From the NCBI RefSeq assembly GCF_023898315.1, contig NC_064621.1, positions 125,401,521-125,465,520 on the forward strand: 64,000 bases of DNA, given 5' to 3'. Shown here piece by piece: positions 53,688 to 64,000 of this stretch. The stretch comes from Schistocerca nitens (taxonomy: Eukaryota > Arthropoda > Insecta > Orthoptera > Acrididae). The notes beneath the pieces were generated by a model. It saw nothing but the letters and a program-made list of their open reading frames with translations, was not told the origin of the DNA and did no database searches. The number at the start of each line of letters is the position of its first letter. Within the stretch, counting starts at the first letter, position 1. Made by a program: the position numbers and the translations under genes.

Positions 53688-54521
53688 TCAATATTGTAGG
53701 GTACTGTTTCCCACCTGAAATTCTTCTCTTCTGTCATGGTCTTCACTGCTACCCCTAGAACGTCTTCCTCCTTTGACTCTCCCATTTACTTGGTTCACTC
53801 TGTCAGTCTGCTCTCGATTCTCCAGCTGCCCTTCAGAGTCTCTGTTTTCATAAACAGAATTTTTTTTTCCATCCATCACAACATTCACTCTATTCAAAAA
53901 GTCTTCAATATTCTTATTAAGCCCTAGCAACTCACGTCTTTGATTAGGAGATAACTTCACCATTAGTACCTCTAAAGTACCCCTGTCACTCCAAGCACTA
54001 CTCAAATGTTTAATTTTGTTGATCTTCTTCTCAAAGTATTCTTGCATACTCTCCCTTTTTCTCCTATCATACCATGGGGCTTTTTAAAAGCATCTATAAT
54101 ATCACTTTGTTCCTCTTTGGATATCATTACTCTTCCAAAAATCTGACACAAATTCCTCAAAAGTCTTACATTATTCAGGTGCAACCAATTGCCAATCGAA
54201 AATTTCTGCTTTTAAACAAGCACTGGCCCTCCTTAAGTTATCTTTCACTATCCACCCTACAGTAAACTGACTCCTCAAACTATTTATAAAAGACAGAGGA
54301 TGTACATTCTGTTTGGAGAATGTAGAACTACTACCATCTCTCATCTGTCCCACCATGGCTAAAGCTGCTCCATTTCTATCTGATACTGTTCTCTCTAAAC
54401 TCCCTACTCTATTCTCAGTCAGAGAAGTAGTCCTCTTATCTTCTCCCACTTCCACCTTATAATTTTGGCTATGTTCCTGGAAAACTGGATTGCAATATTC
54501 ATTGTTCATACTTTTGGGCAT
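53688..54521 (-). pseudogene. gag: Gypsy Gag, related to the 6480-7843 Gag
   Basis: Three minus-strand frames: 54521-54171 (capsid N-terminal part, NVHPLSFINSLRSQF), 54184-54002, and 54047-53688 (MQEYFEKKINKIKHLSSAWS, LMVKLSPNQRRELLGL, then an RG-rich tail GRVKGGRRSRGSSEDHDRRE). As in the other gypsy Gag, no CCHC zinc knuckle is seen and the end is Arg/Gly-rich. Upstream minus-strand sequence (55000-54560) encodes a Lys/Glu-rich coiled-coil-like region with stops, again as in the other Gag. Confidence 0.75.
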
Positions 54522-54529
54522 TTTTATCC

Positions 54530-56694
54530 AAGCATTCTACCTTTTATTTTATAATGCTGAAAAATTTCTTTTGTTTTTCACATAATTCAAATTATGTTTC
54601 CATACATTTCTCTTTATCATCATTTTTGAGTTTATAAAAATCATTATTTATCTCCAACTTGAAATCGGTGATCCTTTTTTCTAACCCATCTTTCAACTGC
54701 CATTGAAATTCCTTCAATCTTTGTTTAAATTTTTTATCTAGCTCCTTTTTTGACTCATTACCCTTTTTCTAACAGTTTCCATCTGTCCACTCAGATCTTT
54801 TCTCAATTCTTTCTGCCCTTCTTCCATTTCCTCCTGCTTGGTCTCCTTTCTTTCTGTCATTCTTTCACTCCTTTCACTTCTGCTAACATCAATGCCAAGA
54901 TACTTTCTGTTCTATCACTTTCATTTACATCTCTTTTGGTTCAGTTCAGTGTCTGATCCTTTCTTTACATTTATCATAACAGATCTTATATCTTTATCTA
55001 CCATTTTCTCACAACCCCACATGTGGAAACTACCTACCCTTTCATCCTCTTTAATCATAATGTTGTGTACTCAATGAAATGTACATGAAACAAAACAAGT
55101 CACCTCCTACCAAATTTTGAAACTTGATCCTATGCTTAATAGATTCATCAAGACAGTAGTAAAATAACCTGTCCTGCCAATATACAAGATTGGTGATGCT
55201 AGATTGCTTTAAATTGCTTGAATATTAAATTTTGGGAGCAAAAATTACATTTATTATTTGATTTTATTTCAAATTCTTTTTAAATAAAGCTTATTACTCT
55301 ATTAATTATTTGATGAATCAGAGGGTATCAGAAAATGGAGCTGTATTATCTGAAACAACACCTCCTCAAACCTCTACTAACAGCTTGTGACGTGTTTCTA
55401 CCTGCTAACACAATGGCAGTAAATGCATAGTGCATAAAATTCCTCAGCAGAGCACAATATTCTTACAAGACTTTAGCAGAATGGTAAAACATGCAAATGT
55501 GGGTAAACACTAACAGACTACATAGATAAAACAACATTAATGATTAAAAGCAATTGAAAAGGTACAAAAACTGTCCAACCTTCATTTAATTAATGTTAGT
55601 AATTATTGTTTGCAAAAATGACTGTGTCAGAAATTAATTGGTTTTCAAAGTTATTATGATTATGAAAAGAAATAATTAAATGAATGATACCAAATTTTAA
55701 CTACTGCTCTGAATGTTATTTAAAATAATACTGAATAGTATTGTAATATGACAACAATAACATAAAATGAATGACCAAGAAAAGTTACTATTGTTTCAAC
55801 ATAAAAATTTTTACATCACTGATTAGAATAATGTAGTTTGTGGTGTCTCTTAACCAATGTTTGCACAATACAGTTTCCACTTACCTGATGCTGCCAATGA
55901 ATCATTGACAACTGTGTCATTAATCCATGGTCTTTGATCATGTAATCCAATAATTGAGGTCATCTTGCTGATGTCCTTGATTATGAGTGCCAGTTGTGAA
56001 TATTACAGGTAGTCTAAGTGTCTACATAATTAATTCCAGTCTGCATATCTGCATATATTGACAGAATAAAACATGCCTCTTTCCATTAATATGTGATGTA
56101 ACTTGATGTCATAATGTTTGTTACACACCTTAACCATAGTTTTCAGATTTATGTTTTACGATTGTGGTGTGGCACTAAAAAAGTAAATCAATTAAACTTT
56201 ACTGTAAATCATTAGCTGATGGTTTAAACTGAGCAATAAATGTGCAACTGTCTATGCATTCACTTCATCATGCAGTGATCAGCATAGCTTACATCCACAG
56301 AGTCCTTCATATCAATATATAACACAAAAATGTGTTTCCATACTTTGTTTCATTCCACAGTCCATGGTATGCATTAAACAGTTTGTGCTATATACAATAT
56401 AAAACAGCATCTTTGTGGCATGCACATTTCTCACCAGTCTGCAAATGAAATTTTATACTTAATGAGTCAAAATGCAGTTCTGTCAAATGAACACTGTGGT
56501 TCTTAATATCCCTAGTTTCTTAATTGGAGTTCACATTGAGATCATAAATGTAGCGTTGTCCAAATACTCAAATTTTGCACTGGCCATGAACTCAAAGTGG
56601 AGCAGTACATGTGCAGGATGATAGTCACCACTACTCTCTTGTTCTCATTCCTGACTCTTTGTTGATGTCTTCTCTATTGACATATTGACATGAG
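54530..56694 (-). other. Gypsy leader region
   Basis: 54560-55010 translates on the minus strand as broken coiled-coil sequence, probably the Gag N-terminus. 55080-56694 shows no ORF. No tRNA-complementary primer site was found next to the 5'-side LTR. Confidence 0.45.
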
Positions 56695-57034
56695 TCTGCA
56701 GTGCTCACTTATTTTGCTTCTCATAACCTTTCAAAGATTCTGATTACATCAGTTTACAGTTTTATACAAAATCACAACTTCATATTACATTGTCCACAGA
56801 ATATAAATTCCAGTAACATGTTAACAAATAAGAAAGTATACAACAGCAGAATAAATGAAAATGGGAATGACATTCATAACAAGTGCATAATTTAAACAGA
56901 ATCATAATTAACCTTGAATGAAATTTAGAAAACTCTTTCTGAAATAACCTTTTCAATGTATGATGAAAATAAAGCTGGAAAGAAGCAAAAGTAAACATAA
57001 TAAAAGAAAAAAAATTGTATATCAATCTGTAGTG
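56695..57034 (-). repeat. LTR of the minus-strand gypsy (5' side)
   Basis: Partner of 42735-43075: TGATTACATCAGTTTACAGT (56741), CAGTAACATGTTAACAAATA and ACCTTTTCAATGTATGATGA correspond in order. Similarity fades after CTGTAGT (about 57034). Confidence 0.65.
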
Positions 57035-57379
57035 TTAGCTTCAGAATTGGTTTGTGTTGTTTGCTTTTACTGAAATAGGCAATATATATATAAATGCCTG
57101 TATTCCAGAAGATTTGAAGTTTGTGTGCATAGCTGATATCTTTGTCCCTGAAGCCAGTTCTGTTCTGGCTGTACTTAGTTGATAGTAATAAATGTGCTGT
57201 CTGTGAAGAGTGTTGTGTTTAAATGATAACTCTGCTGTTGGAACTGGACTTGATTCTGATTGCAACATGACATTACAGAATGAGTGTTGCAGGTTTTTCA
57301 TTCATAATGTATAAAATATTCTACTCATAACAGGGAGTGCAGTCAATTGATGCAACAAACTGGTTGCTTTTTTTTTAAA

Positions 57380-57424
57380 AAAAAGAAGAAGAAAGAGAGA
57401 GGGAGAGGGGAGGGGGGGGGGGGG

Positions 57425-57482
<58 letters not shown>
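57380..57482. repeat. G-run and (GA)n microsatellite
   Basis: An A/G-rich lead-in (AAGAAGAAGAAAGAGAGAGG) is followed by about 16 G (57412-57427) and then about 28 GA units. Confidence 0.97.
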
Positions 57483-57484
<2 letters not shown>

Positions 57485-57485
<1 letters not shown>

Positions 57486-59095
57486 ACCCCAAACTGTGGA
57501 ACTGTGGGTGTTGTTTACTGTATAAATAGCAATGGTTGCAAATGTTTACTCCATCCAGTAAATAAGAGAGAAGTGTGTCCTCATTTGTTTATTGCATTCT
57601 ATAGGACATTCATAATGGCAAAGATTTTGCAAGGGAAGAGATCTTTTTCACAATAACTCTTAAAAAGTGTGCATTTTAGATATATGTGTACTGAACAGTT
57701 TCATCTTGTTTTTATCTATGCTCCCACTGCTCAAGATATGGAATACTTCTTTAACAATGAGTAATGGGGGCCCACAGTAAACAACAATTAAGTTTTTAAC
57801 TATTAATTTTGTTGCAACTATCAGAAAATCTATTTTGAATGGAGTTATTACCAAATTAATCTTGGAGATGAAACATGCAGAAATTTATTGAATTTACTGG
57901 AACAATATTCTTAGGCCCTATACAATTTCATATTAGCAACTGTTCAAATGTAAATTACCCTCCACTGAGAGAAAAAAAAAATATTAAAAGTGTCTGCACT
58001 TTCTTACCTTCAAAGTCGTTTCCTGATAGCTTCCATTGGTTGTGTCAGTCACATGTCAACATACATCATCTACAGCTATAATCTCATTAGGTCCACTTAG
58101 TTGGATAACTGGGGTAGGTTAGCGACTTGGAAGTCACGTGAAGTGGTGTCCCATTGATACCTGCTCTAGGCCCTCGATCCATACATCGTTATTATTATTA
58201 TCTCATTGCTTGAAGACCTTCTGATGATTTTGCTTATGTAGTTAGCAGTAGTTGTTGATTTTAAGTATAGTTTTCTTTTAAGGTTTACTTCACATTTTGA
58301 TGCCACTTACAACCTAGGAATTAAGTGCATTTAATCTACTCCCATGGATGTGAATGTTTTAAAACAACAGTTTTGACAGTAGCCAGTGACTAAGTTGCCA
58401 CATATATAATCTTCCATTTAGTGCTAGTGTATTTAGTATGCATTTTGCAAATACATCTTGCATTTCTTAGTTGTTCATTTGCTTATTAAACTTCTGATTT
58501 TCCACTTTTTGTTATTATTTATGTCATGCTGTTATACTAGAAGCTAGTAGTAGAGACTGTGAACTATATGTGTTTCTCAAAATTACACTCCAACTTCATT
58601 GTGTTATAGCATCCAAACTAACTAAGATATTCTCGTCATGGTTCGCTTATGTGACAGAAGAAACTCAAAAGTCTTTTTATTTTATTTATTTTATTTTTTT
58701 ATTTATTTTGTGTGTGTGCATGTTGTTTCTGGTTGTGAGTTCAGCATAATAACTATGGTTCAAGAAAATGCACAGTGTGTAGAATGATTTATTCAGACCA
58801 AAGCGAAAAAGCAGGTTGAAAAGAACTTCCAAACATGATACAGGAAGCCACTAACCTTGTGGTCATTGACATACCAATGGTATCAGAATTTTATGTAGAC
58901 AGGAATCATTGATGTGAACCATCATACCAGATAAACAAGTGACGTCTGTACAGAACAGGTTGGCTTTTCAAAGCTGACCACAGTACTCTGGCAAGTGAAG
59001 CCTATACAAGACAATTTGGCTTTTCAAAGCTCACCCTAGAATTCTCGTCAGAGGGGGTCATAAGAGCTCCAAATCTCAAGGGTGACTGTGCGGCA
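57485..59095. other. Gene-free stretch
   Basis: No coding region is seen. Around 58110-58200, GTTAGCGACTTGGAAGTCAC to CCTCGATCCATACATCG followed by (TTA)n looks like a decayed SINE-type insert with a microsatellite tail, unclassified. TTTATTT repeats lie near 58675-58705. Confidence 0.45.
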
Positions 59096-59099
59096 CAGG

Positions 59100-59520
59100 C
59101 AATCCGCTTAATGTGATGGAAGAGGTATGTAGCAGCCTGAAAGTGAATGTGTGGCTTTGTTTGATGATTGATTGCATTGTGGGACCACATATCTACCTCA
59201 GATAAGCAGTGAATTCTAACAGTTACATTGATATGCTGGAGCTATTTGCATTACCACAACTGGCTGACCACCAAGACATTGACATTTTCCAAAAATATTG
59301 CGCGCCACCACACTGGGCTCAGACTGTGCAAGATGTTCTAGATCAGGTGTTTCCAGTTCACTGGATTGGTAGGGGTGGTTCAGTTCCCTGGCCTTCTAGA
59401 TCACCTGACATTATGTTGACAGACTTCTTTCTATAGGAGTATGTCAAGTATAGAGTCAACCAAATGCGTATCAACCATCTCAGCAATTTAAAGAATTAAA
59501 TCATTGCTGCACTGCTATGT
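59100..59520 (+). pseudogene. Mariner-like transposase C-terminal fragment
   Basis: CSSLKVNVWLCLMIDCIVGP (about 59130-59190), then SNSYIDMLELFALPQLADHQ, IFQKYCAPPHWAQTVQDVLD (second catalytic block, with QDG changed to KYC), and VPWPSRSPDIMLTDFFL followed by a stop and KNIIAAL-like sequence. This is the layout of the mariner-like families at 19526 and 43169. The N-terminal half and terminal repeats were not identified. Inactive. Confidence 0.78.
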
Positions 59521-59529
59521 TAATTCAGA

Positions 59530-60230
59530 TATGTTGCACCAAGTGTGGATAGCAACAGAATAAACAGAATACACACTGAATGTTGTCTTTTGTTCATATG
59601 AATAGCAACAAGACTTTCATTAAATATAGTTCTTCCTTTAAAGTTTGCTTTAGCTATAAATTTATCATGTATATCTCCATCTGACACTAATTTTATATCC
59701 ACTCTGATTCTTATGCTTTCCATCATTTTTCCAAATACTAAATTAATCATCAATTTGCAGAAATCTTTTCCGAAATCTGTTTTGACTGAGGTTGTCATAT
59801 CCATACTTAAATGTATATATTTCTTCAACCAATCTGATTGATTGAATTTTCAGACACTATGTCTCTTTTATATTTTCATTCCAAGAGACAGATACCAATT
59901 GATTTCTGTAGTGAGCTATGCGCTTATTGTAAATGTTTATGTAAATCATGAAATTTTTTTTTGTATATTCTAAACCTAGTTCAAAAATTTATCTAATTTT
60001 AGCAATATCTGATGTTTCACTTATTTTCATACAGTCAAAATTATTTGGTTCATCCCTCACAAATCCACCATATGGTAAATATCAATTCATAGCATATCCA
60101 TCTAAATTATTCACATCTAAATATGCTAGTTAATTTGATATCTTTTTACTATCAAAATTCTTCATATATTCATTGTTTTCTGTAACATGGCTTTTACGAC
60201 ACTATGATATTCCACCCCTTACTCCTTTTT
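59530..60230. other. Gene-free stretch
   Basis: AT-rich, no recognised feature apart from short ORFs without family resemblance. Confidence 0.45.
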
Positions 60231-60239
60231 CAACCATTA

Positions 60240-61560
60240 AAATCATATCATAATCATGTAATAATCAAATGGTTGTTTAGTCATTTTCAGCATTTGGTAA
60301 ATTATTATACATTTGTATCCCAACATTTAAAACACTTTTTTGGTAGCAGGTAGTTCTGGACTGAATCATATGTAGGTCAGATTGCTGCCTTGTTGCATAA
60401 TTATGAATATCTCCATTGAATTTTACTGTGCAGTCATTGTTTAACAGGTATGACTTGACAAATGAGACAATATTATAAATGTAAGCAGAGGGCAGTGTCA
60501 TAATGCCATTTGTTTTGAAATGTTGTCTGCATGATTCATTATGTCTTAGGTTACATATTATGTGTATTGCCTTTTTTGCATTTTAAAAATATAACTACCT
60601 CCAGGTGAGTTCCCCCAAAATATGATTCCATACTGTAATGTAGAATGGAAGTAAGCATAATATACATGTATGAGAACAGATTTTGTGACTGATTTTTTGA
60701 GTATCCTTAAAATGTAACACACAGTTGATAGCTTTTTTTAGATATAATTTGTGTGAGTCTCCCACTTAAGATTTTCTTCAAGCCATATGCCAAGTAACTT
60801 GACAGAGTCCACACACATAAGCTCTTGGTTATTTAGAATCATATCAGGCATTTCTTATTTTTGGGATGAGAGTCTGAAGTTGATGTACGTTGTTTTCTGT
60901 ATGTTTATAATCAGCTTGTTCTCGTTGAACCATTTGCTGAGTGACGACATAAGTAGTTTAATTTTTTGGTTGTGGTCCTCTGTATCAGTACCTGTTATTA
61001 GTATACTCGTGTCATCGGCAAATAGTGTGGTATGTCCTGTAGCAAGCTTTGTGCTTATATAATCAATGTATAGCAGAAACAGTATGGGTCCCAGGATTGA
61101 GCCTTGTGGCACACCATATCTAATAGGCATTGTGTCAGAGGAGTGGACAGTAGATTGATGGGTGGTTGTATTCTTTTTTTCAAAATTAATTTCAACTTTT
61201 TGAAATCTGTTTGACAGGTAAGATTCTAACCATTTGTTTGCAATTCCTCTTATACCTTTATTTTCTAACTTCTTAAGGAGTATGGCATGGTCAATTCCAT
61301 AAAAGGCTTTGGATAAATCTAAAAAGATACCAGTAGTGATTTCCTTATTATCCAGTGCTTTTAAGGTTTTGTTGAGATACTCATAAATAGCTGTGGTAGT
61401 TGTCTTTTGCTGTCTAAAACCATGCTGGTGTTTTGTTAATAAGGATAGTTTATTAGTAAAGTCTTCCAATCTGGTATAAAATAATGTTTCAAATATTTTT
61501 TTAGAATGAGCAGAGTTGTGTTATGGGCCTGTAATTGGAATTTTCTAGAAGATTGTGCAT
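60240..61560 (-). pseudogene. Non-LTR reverse transcriptase, 5' truncated, long open segment
   Basis: The minus strand begins in SNYRPITQLCSF (about 61545), shifts, then is open 61469-60855 for 204 codons: HQHGFRQQKTTTTAIYEYLN, GIFLDLSKAFYGIDHAILL, YGVPQGSILGPILFLLYID, catalytic LFADDTSILITG, and LSKWFNENKLIINIQKT. Beyond a stop, VKLLGIWLEENLKWETHTNY and a decayed thumb and tail continue to about 60277. The VPQGSILGP and FADD blocks are complete. It is a different, less decayed family from the RTs at 20.9, 30.3 and 50.5 kb. Confidence 0.85.
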
Positions 61561-61569
61561 TGTTATTAT

Positions 61570-62690
61570 TATAAAGAGATTGTTGTCATTAACAAAATTA
61601 CGCACAAATGCTAGATTGAATGTATGATAAAGAAATTGAAGGGATAAATATTTGGTGGAAAATATTAAAATGCTGTGGAAGTTTTGCCACAGGTAGCAGG
61701 TGCCTCTAATTACCATAATTACAATCGAGTAACGAGTTAACACAGAAAACACTTTCATCTTAAGAAACAGCTTAGAAGTTATTACCAAGCGATGTATTTT
61801 CATTTCTTATTTATTTTTATGTCTTGCTCTGCAATTAATAGTATTTGTAATTACATTCCTAATTAACTCTCCTATTGTTTACATTTCACAGTTTCCCAAT
61901 TTCAGAATTTGAGGCTTTATTTGTAACTTCCTCGTATACAGTCAGATAAAGCACAAGATTTGTAATATCATTTAATGTTAGGAACCAAATCCATACTGTA
62001 ATTAATTATGTAACTAAAATAATATGAGAGACATTATTGTAATTAATGTTCAGAATGATTTTCTTATGGAAAACTAAAGGTATTACTAGAAAAAATTGTT
62101 ATTCAAATATTGTATTTTATACCTTACTTGGCTGTAACATCAATGCAATGAGGCTATGAGGCAGTAGTTGTTGAGTTGTTGTTGTTGAGTATGCTTGAGA
62201 GTCAGTTTGTCAAAGAGATCAGTGATGTCTGTGAAGTTATTTGTTTAATCGTGTTGAGAATGAAGATCCGTTGTCAATAAATAATGAGAAGTTGCATATT
62301 TATGTTCTTTCATCAAATTGAACTCCAGGAAAAAGTTAAGTAATTTTAAGTGATGATCAAGAAGAAAGTAGCATCATTACAATATTCACCAAGACTTTTA
62401 ATATTCAGTTTTTTAATAAACTTCTCTGGATCTTTATAATCCTCATCACTTATTTCAGAGTCATTAAGTTTAGTATAAAATTCTTCTTTACTGGTAATTG
62501 TGCCTCTTCACACCATGATGTGATTACATGTATTCCTTATAACTTTTTATTCTGATGAAGATTGCCCTGGTGCAACTGAAACTGTGGTCCATTGACAAAA
62601 TTTTGTGCAAACAAAGTTGCTGTACATATGTCCTGTAATGAAATAGGATATGGTGGATCACAGCCAGTCAAATGTTTAAAGTTTCAAAAG
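61570..62690. other. Gene-free stretch
   Basis: No recognised feature. GTTGTTGAGTTGTTGTTGTT near 62168 is a short simple repeat. Confidence 0.5.
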
Positions 62691-62695
62691 TCTTC

Positions 62696-63153
62696 TGTGA
62701 TACTTGTCAAGAATCAAGAATCTTTATTCACTGTGATATGGGTGTCATCAATTTGATACAAGATAAAGTATATACAAAGCATAGTAGTACAATGTGTAGC
62801 ATTAAATATTAGTTCTACAAAGTTTATGCGGTACATAATAATACAATTAAAAGTAACAGTTTTTAAAAGTCATTATAATAATCTGGTAAATCAAAGCATT
62901 CTTTAATATTATAAAAAGGGTGATCTGTTAACCAGTTGTACCACTTATGTTTAAAACTAATTATATCCATGGTCTGAGCAAAGACTGGTAACTTATTGAA
63001 TTTTCTGAGTGGGCTTACTTTGTGAGAATTTCCAATCATTGCTAACCTGTGCCTAGGTATATCTGACTTCGACTTAGTCCTAATATTGTGGTCATGAATT
63101 TTCCCTCTGACAACAAGTTCTGTCGTATTATTTTTAATATGAAGTTCTGCAAC

Positions 63154-63160
<7 letters not shown>
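62696..63160 (-). pseudogene. Non-LTR retrotransposon C-terminal tail and 3' end
   Basis: The minus strand reads IHDHNIRTKSKSDIPRHRLA, NSHKVSPLRKFNKLPVFAQ and WLTDHPFYNIKECFDLPDYY, the usual tail of CR1/Jockey-like ORF2 proteins. A 3' UTR follows, ending GAATAAAGATTCTTGATTCT, a short terminal repeat typical of such elements. Its 5' side is cut by the (TA)n-palindrome. Confidence 0.72.
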
Positions 63161-63213
<53 letters not shown>

Positions 63214-63509
63214 AAGATGATGTGACTTACCGAACGAAAGCGCTGGCAGGTCGATAGACACACAAACAAACCCCCCAAACACACACACAAAATTCAAGCT
63301 TTCGCAACAAACTGTTGCCTCATCAGGAAAGAGGGAAGGAGAGGGAAAGACGAAAGGATGTGGGTTTTAGGGAGATCTTTCCCTCTCCTTCCCTCTTTCC
63401 TGATGAGGCAACAGTTTGTTGCGAAAGCTTGAATTTTGTGTGTATGTTTGTGTTTGTTTGTGTGTCTGTCGACCTGCCAGCACTTTCATTTGGTAAGTCA
63501 CATCATCTT

Positions 63510-63574
<65 letters not shown>
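63157..63574. repeat. Near-perfect palindrome flanked by (TA)n
   Basis: Arms 63211-63345 and 63377-63512 are inverted copies with a 31-bp loop. Shared sequence includes ACAAAGATGATGTGACTTAC, CAAGCTTTCGCAACAAACTG and TTGCCTCATCAGGAAAGAGG. Outside the arms, (TA)n tracts (63157-63210 and 63513-63574) extend the palindrome to about 420 bp. The left arm has a small homopolymer change (CCCCCC). No protein is encoded, and the tyrosine-isoleucine ORFs are translations of the TA tract. Confidence 0.95.
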
Positions 63575-63578
<4 letters not shown>

Positions 63579-63605
63579 CATTACAATGAGAATCAGCTTA
63601 ATTTT

Positions 63606-63983
63606 TCAAGGAACTCCTCGACAGAATAGAAGGAGTGACCCATGAGGAAACTTCAGTTTCGATTTGAAAGCGCGCGGATTACTGCTAAGATTTTTGAATT
63701 CGAGTGGCAGCTTATTGAAAATGGATGCAGCAGTATACTGCACATCTTTTTGCACAAGAGTTAAGGAAATCTGATCCAAATGGAGGTTTGATTTCTGCCG
63801 AGTATTAACCGAGTGAAAGCTGCTTATTCTTGGAAATAAACTAATATTGGTAACAAGAAACGACAGTAAGGAATATACATATTGAGAGGCCAATGTCAAA
63901 ATACCCAGACTCGTAAACAGAGGTCGACAAGACGTTCGTGAACTCACACCACTTATTGCCCGAACTGCCCATTTCTGAGCCAA
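63606..63983 (-). pseudogene. Non-LTR retrotransposon C-terminal fragment
   Basis: A single open frame running toward the window edge: AQKWAVRAISGVSSRTSCRP, LFTSLGILTLASQYVYSLLS, NTRQKSNLHLDQISLTLVQK, ASIFNKLPLEFKNLSSNPRA and FKSKLKF. This is the post-RT thumb and tail of a CR1/Jockey-like ORF2. The RT itself lies to the right of the window if present. It stops after RGVP at 63606. Confidence 0.78.
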
Positions 63984-64000
63984 AAATATCCTTCTAGAAT

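Larger units (their letters stand above)
42735..57034 (-). mobile_element. Minus-strand Ty3/gypsy retrotransposon with several nested insertions
   Basis: Similar direct repeats at about 42735-43075 and 56695-57034 flank minus-strand Gag (54521-53688), protease (52936-50138), RT and RNase H (49810-46900) and an integrase C-terminus (44926-44580), in the order expected. Insertions inside are a mariner (43169-43913), a mini LTR element (44927-46451), Tc1 (48202-49659), and a non-LTR element (about 50460-52880) with its solo LTR. Without these, about 9 kb remains. Gag and integrase ends resemble those of the 5009-11751 element, so both belong to one lineage. Confidence 0.82.

Noticed and set aside
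57347-57529. ORF with Arg-Glu repeats
   Set aside because: Translation of the (GA)n microsatellite.
63042-63645. ORFs with long tyrosine-isoleucine repeats
   Set aside because: They are translations of (TA)n tracts next to a palindrome, in several overlapping frames, with no domain content.

Overview
The window is eukaryotic genomic DNA that is almost wholly built of transposable elements. Several things point to an insect, most likely an orthopteran with a large genome such as a grasshopper or locust. It is AT-rich, it has long gene-free stretches, it carries Tc1/mariner, hAT, Ty3/gypsy, Ty1/copia, Penelope, RTE and other non-LTR elements, and it contains tRNA- and 5S-derived SINEs of a kind I associate with acridid genomes. 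The species call is inference from recalled repeat families. No search was possible.

Left part (1-13.0 kb): the only candidate host-gene fragment is a terminal exon with a good 3' splice acceptor at 3508-3509. A hAT-type element (3760-12986, 8-bp target duplication CTTTATAT) sits in it just before the ancestral stop codon. Inside the hAT lies a Ty3/gypsy-type LTR retrotransposon (5009-11751, 1106-bp LTRs, TGTT duplication, tRNA-Pro-like primer site). A solo LTR (11010-11484, ACATA duplication) has landed inside its 3' LTR. Removing the solo LTR and one duplication copy returns exactly 1106 bp.

Middle-left (13-29 kb): a 5'-truncated non-LTR tail, a tRNA-derived SINE, a 5S-rRNA-derived SINE, and a mariner-like element (15993-17540) with 168-bp inverted repeats and an uninterrupted transposase. 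These are followed by several decayed Tc1/mariner copies, a foldback element, an RT fragment, and a composite TIR element with an 8-bp duplication (27372-28843).

Middle (30-42 kb): a deleted non-LTR RT is split by a SINE and by a rearranged Penelope-like element. Next comes a decayed Ty1/copia element (about 33.4-42.07 kb). It is broken by a Tc1 element that itself carries a SINE, by an unclassified repeat, and by an almost complete RTE-type retrotransposon (38529-41821, 11-bp duplication).

Right part (42.7-57.0 kb): a minus-strand Ty3/gypsy element related to the one at 5-12 kb, with recognisable Gag, protease, RT, RNase H and integrase C-terminus. It is interrupted by a mariner, a mini LTR element, a Tc1 element, and a non-LTR element that contains a second copy of the 11-kb solo LTR family. 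The last 7 kb holds microsatellites, a mariner fragment, three RT fragments, and a 300-bp near-perfect palindrome bounded by (TA)n.

No bacterial features, CRISPR arrays, rRNA genes or intact tRNA genes were found. Nested order, target duplications and lesions together give a readable insertion history. The most nearly functional coding regions are the mariner transposase (16174-17259), the RTE reverse transcriptase (38631-40322), and an acidic ORF in the first gypsy element (7960-9075).
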